Assembly (NCBI GenBank): GCA_039822785.1
Contig: JBCBMO010000001.1
Location: 620,001-684,000, forward strand
Source of the DNA: Thermohalobaculum sp039822785
GTDB lineage: Bacteria; Pseudomonadota; Alphaproteobacteria; Rhodobacterales; Rhodobacteraceae
Length of the DNA: 64,000 bases
Direction of reading: 5' to 3'
This document shows positions 61,988-64,000 of this stretch, one piece after another. A model generated the notes under the pieces. It made no database searches. It had not been told where the DNA came from and was given only the letters and a program-made list of their open reading frames with translations. Each line of letters starts with the position of its first letter. The stretch's first letter is position 1. Both the position numbers and the translations under genes were made by a program.

Positions 61988-63228
61988 TTGAGACTCCCTG
62001 TCGATTTCATGAGGGGTGCGAGCAGCCAATCGAGAAGCGAGCGGCGTTCGAGGGCGATGCTGGCCTGCAGACGCATGCCGGCCTGCAGCGGTGCCGCGAG
62101 GTCGTCCGTCGACACGGACTGGTCTTCGAGCGCGACCGTTACGCGATAGGCAGGAACGTTGAGCGGCAGTTGCGGCGGCGCGTCATCGGGCGCGATGACG
62201 GTGCGCGTCACCGCTGCGACGCGGCCGCGAAACACGCCGAAGCGCTCATGCGGGAAAGCGTCGTAGCGGATGCCGACGTCTTGGCCGGGCACAACGAAGC
62301 CGATGGCGCGGGAGGGCACGAAGAGCGTCGCCTCGAACACGGCGCCCTCGGGGAGGATCTGCACCAGGGCCCGCCCGGGGGCCACATCCTGCCCCGGCGC
62401 TGCGGTGAGCGCCGCGACCACGCCGTCAATCGGCGCCATCAGGAGCGTCTCGCGCCGCGCGGCGATCTCGGCGCGTTCCTGGGTCAAGGCCAGCCACTCG
62501 GCCTCCAGTTCCGCGACGGTGCGATCACGCGTCAGCGCGGCAACGGCGGCGACGCCGTCGAGGGCGGCGAGCCGCCCCTCCAGCACCGCGGCCTCCTGCG
62601 CGATCTCCGCCGCGGCGGCGCGCACCGCGGTCAGCGCCGTCTCCGCCTCGCGCCGCGCGGCGTCCGAAGCGACACCGCGCTCGGCAAGCGCCGTGCGGCG
62701 TGCCAGCGTGACGGCGGCGAGCGCCCTCAGCGCCTCCTGTTCGTCGGCGCGGGCGGAAAGAGCGGCGCGTTCGGCCAGCATCGCGGTGCGCTCGATCGCG
62801 GCGCGCTCGGTGTCGGCGGCATGGGCGCGATTGGCGACGGCGATCCGCGCGCGGACGTTGTCGATCCGTCTGGCGAGCGCCTCGTCGGCGGCCGCGCCGG
62901 GGTCGGTTCCACTGCCGTCGCGGTGCTGATGGCGCAACCGCACGAGCGGCGCGCCCCGGCGCACCGTTTCGCCTTCGGCGATGAGCACCTCAGCCACCAC
63001 ACCCGCCCCCGGCGCGACCACGCGCGCCATGCCCGAGGAAGGGGCGACGAAGCCGGGCGCGGTCTCCTTGCGCGCGTAATCAACATTGAGAAGCGCCGCA
63101 CCGGCCAGCAACGCCGTCACGACGAGGCCGGCGGTGAGGATCTGGCCCACGGGCGGCGGCGCCAGCACCACCTCGCCTTGCAGCCGCGCCCGATGGGCCT
63201 CGAGCGCCTGATCGCGGAAGAGTCTCAT
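61984..63228 (-). CDS. HlyD-family periplasmic adaptor (membrane fusion protein)
   Basis: 414 residues linking the inner-membrane exporter to an outer-membrane channel. One membrane segment (about 28-48, QILTAGLVVTALLAGAALL), a lipoyl/biotinyl-like half (GAGVVAEVLIAEGETVRRGA), a long Ala/Arg-rich coiled coil (about 120-235) and the returning half with APGQDVAPGRALVQILPEG. This matches adaptors of bacteriocin exporters. Coupled to the ABC gene. Confidence 0.9.
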   Translation of the reverse strand: MRLFRDQALEAHRARLQGEVVLAPPPVGQILTAGLVVTALLAGAALLNVDYARKETAPGFVAPSSGMARVVAPGAGVVAEVLIAEGETVRRGAPLVRLRHQHRDGSGTDPGAAADEALARRIDNVRARIAVANRAHAADTERAAIERTAMLAERAALSARADEQEALRALAAVTLARRTALAERGVASDAARREAETALTAVRAAAAEIAQEAAVLEGRLAALDGVAAVAALTRDRTVAELEAEWLALTQERAEIAARRETLLMAPIDGVVAALTAAPGQDVAPGRALVQILPEGAVFEATLFVPSRAIGFVVPGQDVGIRYDAFPHERFGVFRGRVAAVTRTVIAPDDAPPQLPLNVPAYRVTVALEDQSVSTDDLAAPLQAGMRLQASIALERRSLLDWLLAPLMKSTGSLK

Positions 63229-63251
63229 GGTGTCGATCCATCTTGTTGGAA

Positions 63252-63335
63252 GCGGGCCGTCGAGGGTTTCGGCGGCCCGCCAAGCGAAGGGAGGGAATGG
63301 CCGGAGGACCTTCCAGAGCGAGCGGCGCTGGAAGG
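63252..63335. promoter_or_regulatory. Two hairpins between the peptide gene and the exporter genes
   Basis: GCGGGCCG (63252-63259) pairs with CGGCCCGC (63273-63280), and CCTTCCAG (63309-63316) pairs with CTGGAAGG (63328-63335); both stems are perfect over eight bases. Without T-tracts they could be 3'-end stabilisers or partial terminators that let the precursor mRNA outnumber the exporter mRNA. Confidence 0.5.
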
Positions 63336-63362
63336 CCCCGCCATCGGAGCCCCAAGCCCCAA

Positions 63363-63629
63363 TCAGACCAGGATGGTGTTCGGCCTGTCCCCATCGCTGG
63401 CCCCGCCGCCGCCGGTGCCGAAGGCGACGATCAGGGCGGCGACGGCCAGCGGGCCCGCCGCGACGTCCTTCACCCAGGTGCTGAAGCGCTTCGTCTGGCG
63501 CCCGATGTCACGCGCCCGGTTCTTGAGCCAGTTGCCGAAACCAGCGCCGCCGACAGCGCCCAGTTCCGTCTCGCTGAGCAGCCGGACGCCCGGGTACACT
63601 TCCAGTTCGTTCTGTTCGTTGAAGTTCAT
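63363..63629 (-). CDS. Double-glycine leader peptide (putative class II bacteriocin/microcin precursor)
   Basis: 88 residues from the ATG at 63629 (GGAG eight bases upstream; an ATG at 63638 is the alternative). The leader MNFNEQNELEVYPGVRLLSE continues TELGAVGG and fits the LSxxELxxVxGG rule, so cleavage is expected after residue 28. The mature 60 residues have no Cys: a basic amphipathic half (AGFGNWLKNRARDIGRQTKR), then a hydrophobic Gly/Ala stretch (GPLAVAALIVAFGTGGGG) and a polar end. It sits directly upstream of its likely exporter genes. Confidence 0.78.
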   Translation of the reverse strand: MNFNEQNELEVYPGVRLLSETELGAVGGAGFGNWLKNRARDIGRQTKRFSTWVKDVAAGPLAVAALIVAFGTGGGGASDGDRPNTILV

Positions 63630-63847
63630 CGCTTTCATCTCCACTTTGAATGCGGCCGCCGATCGGGCCGTGACCCCATCTGCGCCGACCCAAACCGGGG
63701 GACCAGCGCAAGGGTTTGGGCGCCGTCCCAAGGATTGGGACGGGGGCGAGGCGTTGGATCGGTCATCTGGGGATCGCTGGCAGCGGCGGTGTCAGAGAAG
63801 CGGGCTTCCGCGCAGCGAGGACTTTCCTGCCCTGCCCGCCTACGGCG

Positions 63848-64000
63848 TCAAAACGACAGCGAAAGGCTGACGTAGCCACGCAGATCGCGTAGGTCGTCAT
63901 CGTCTAGCGGGCCGTCACTGAGCACGGGCACACCGACGCCGAGGGTGATTTCGCTCGCCTCGGTCGGCGACCAGCGAAAATCGGCACCGGCGCCAACCAA
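63848..64000 (-). CDS. C-terminal end of an outer-membrane beta-barrel protein (partial)
   Basis: The minus strand from the right edge is open for 50 residues to a TGA at 63848-63850. Alternating polar/hydrophobic strands (ADFRWSPTEASEITLGVGVP, then GYVSLSLSF) ending in Phe are the signature of a barrel's last strand recognised by the Bam machinery. It may belong to the export locus or be a neighbour; the N-terminus is outside the window. Confidence 0.6.
   Translation of the reverse strand: MVGAGADFRWSPTEASEITLGVGVPVLSDGPLDDDDLRDLRGYVSLSLSF

Noticed and set aside
63225..63344. 39-residue minus-strand frame overlapping the HlyD start by ATGA
   Set aside because: Ser/Pro-rich, no ribosome site, and the two hairpins lie in it; I could not support it as a second peptide or immunity gene.

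Overview
The window is a high-GC chromosomal segment from an alphaproteobacterium, most likely a member of Rhodobacterales (Paracoccaceae/Roseobacteraceae group). The basis is gene content and order: the ethylmalonyl-CoA pathway pair ccr/ecm, the dnaG-rpoD pair, murA followed by a DUF2948 gene, a DUF3572 gene next to a DivK-like regulator, the run bolA / short DnaJ / DUF3253 / cobS / cobT, two tripartite TRAP transporters, a GlxA-type regulator and a VPxxA-CTERM surface protein. No rRNA and no CRISPR array were seen. Taxonomy is an inference from family knowledge, not a search result.

Layout. 0.3-8 kb: a lipoprotein, a first TRAP uptake system (dctP-dctQ-dctM), a TPR protein, an EamA exporter, and a FAD monooxygenase that begins at CTG. 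8-18 kb: core information genes (rpoD, dnaG), a HAD/DUF3572 pair, a DivK-like receiver, an ECF sigma / anti-sigma / periplasmic metal-sensor cluster, a DUF983-Nudix pair and rpmG with its own promoter and terminator. 18-25 kb: the B12-dependent ethylmalonyl-CoA mutase and the crotonyl-CoA carboxylase/reductase, separated by a sulfotransferase-like gene and a lower-GC membrane gene. 25-33 kb: a RecD-like helicase, a frameshifted DUF2125 gene, tRNA-Thr, murA. 33-39 kb: a GlxA-type regulator, a 2-hydroxyacid dehydrogenase and a second TRAP system. 39-42 kb: a TPP riboswitch followed by thiM-thiD-tenA (thiamin salvage), then tRNA-Arg. 42-52 kb: transport and membrane genes, a VPxxA-CTERM protein, gatB, bolA, the short DnaJ gene and the cobS/cobT cobaltochelatase subunits.

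52.8-59.7 kb is an integrated element beginning at tRNA-Ser(GGA): a P4-type integrase, an alpA-like gene broken by one amber codon, and a decayed repA-type ATPase gene. Next come a cluster of GGGAACC/GGTTCCC iteron-like repeats, three unknown phage-type genes, and an HNH nuclease. It ends in an IS3-family remnant carrying two copies of a short palindromic repeat and interrupted by an IS6-family element. The most unusual item is in repA: a 500-bp internal segment lies inverted (54909-55408). Flipped back in silico, the protein reads through both junctions.

59.8-64 kb, read on the minus strand, is a peptide-export locus: the 3' end of an outer-membrane protein gene, a small precursor with a double-glycine leader, an HlyD-type adaptor and a C39-peptidase ABC transporter with an intact catalytic triad. 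This looks like a class II bacteriocin/microcin system without an obvious immunity gene in view. Physiologically, the cobaltochelatase subunits serve B12 synthesis and Ecm uses B12, while ThiM/ThiD/TenA salvage thiamin under riboswitch control.
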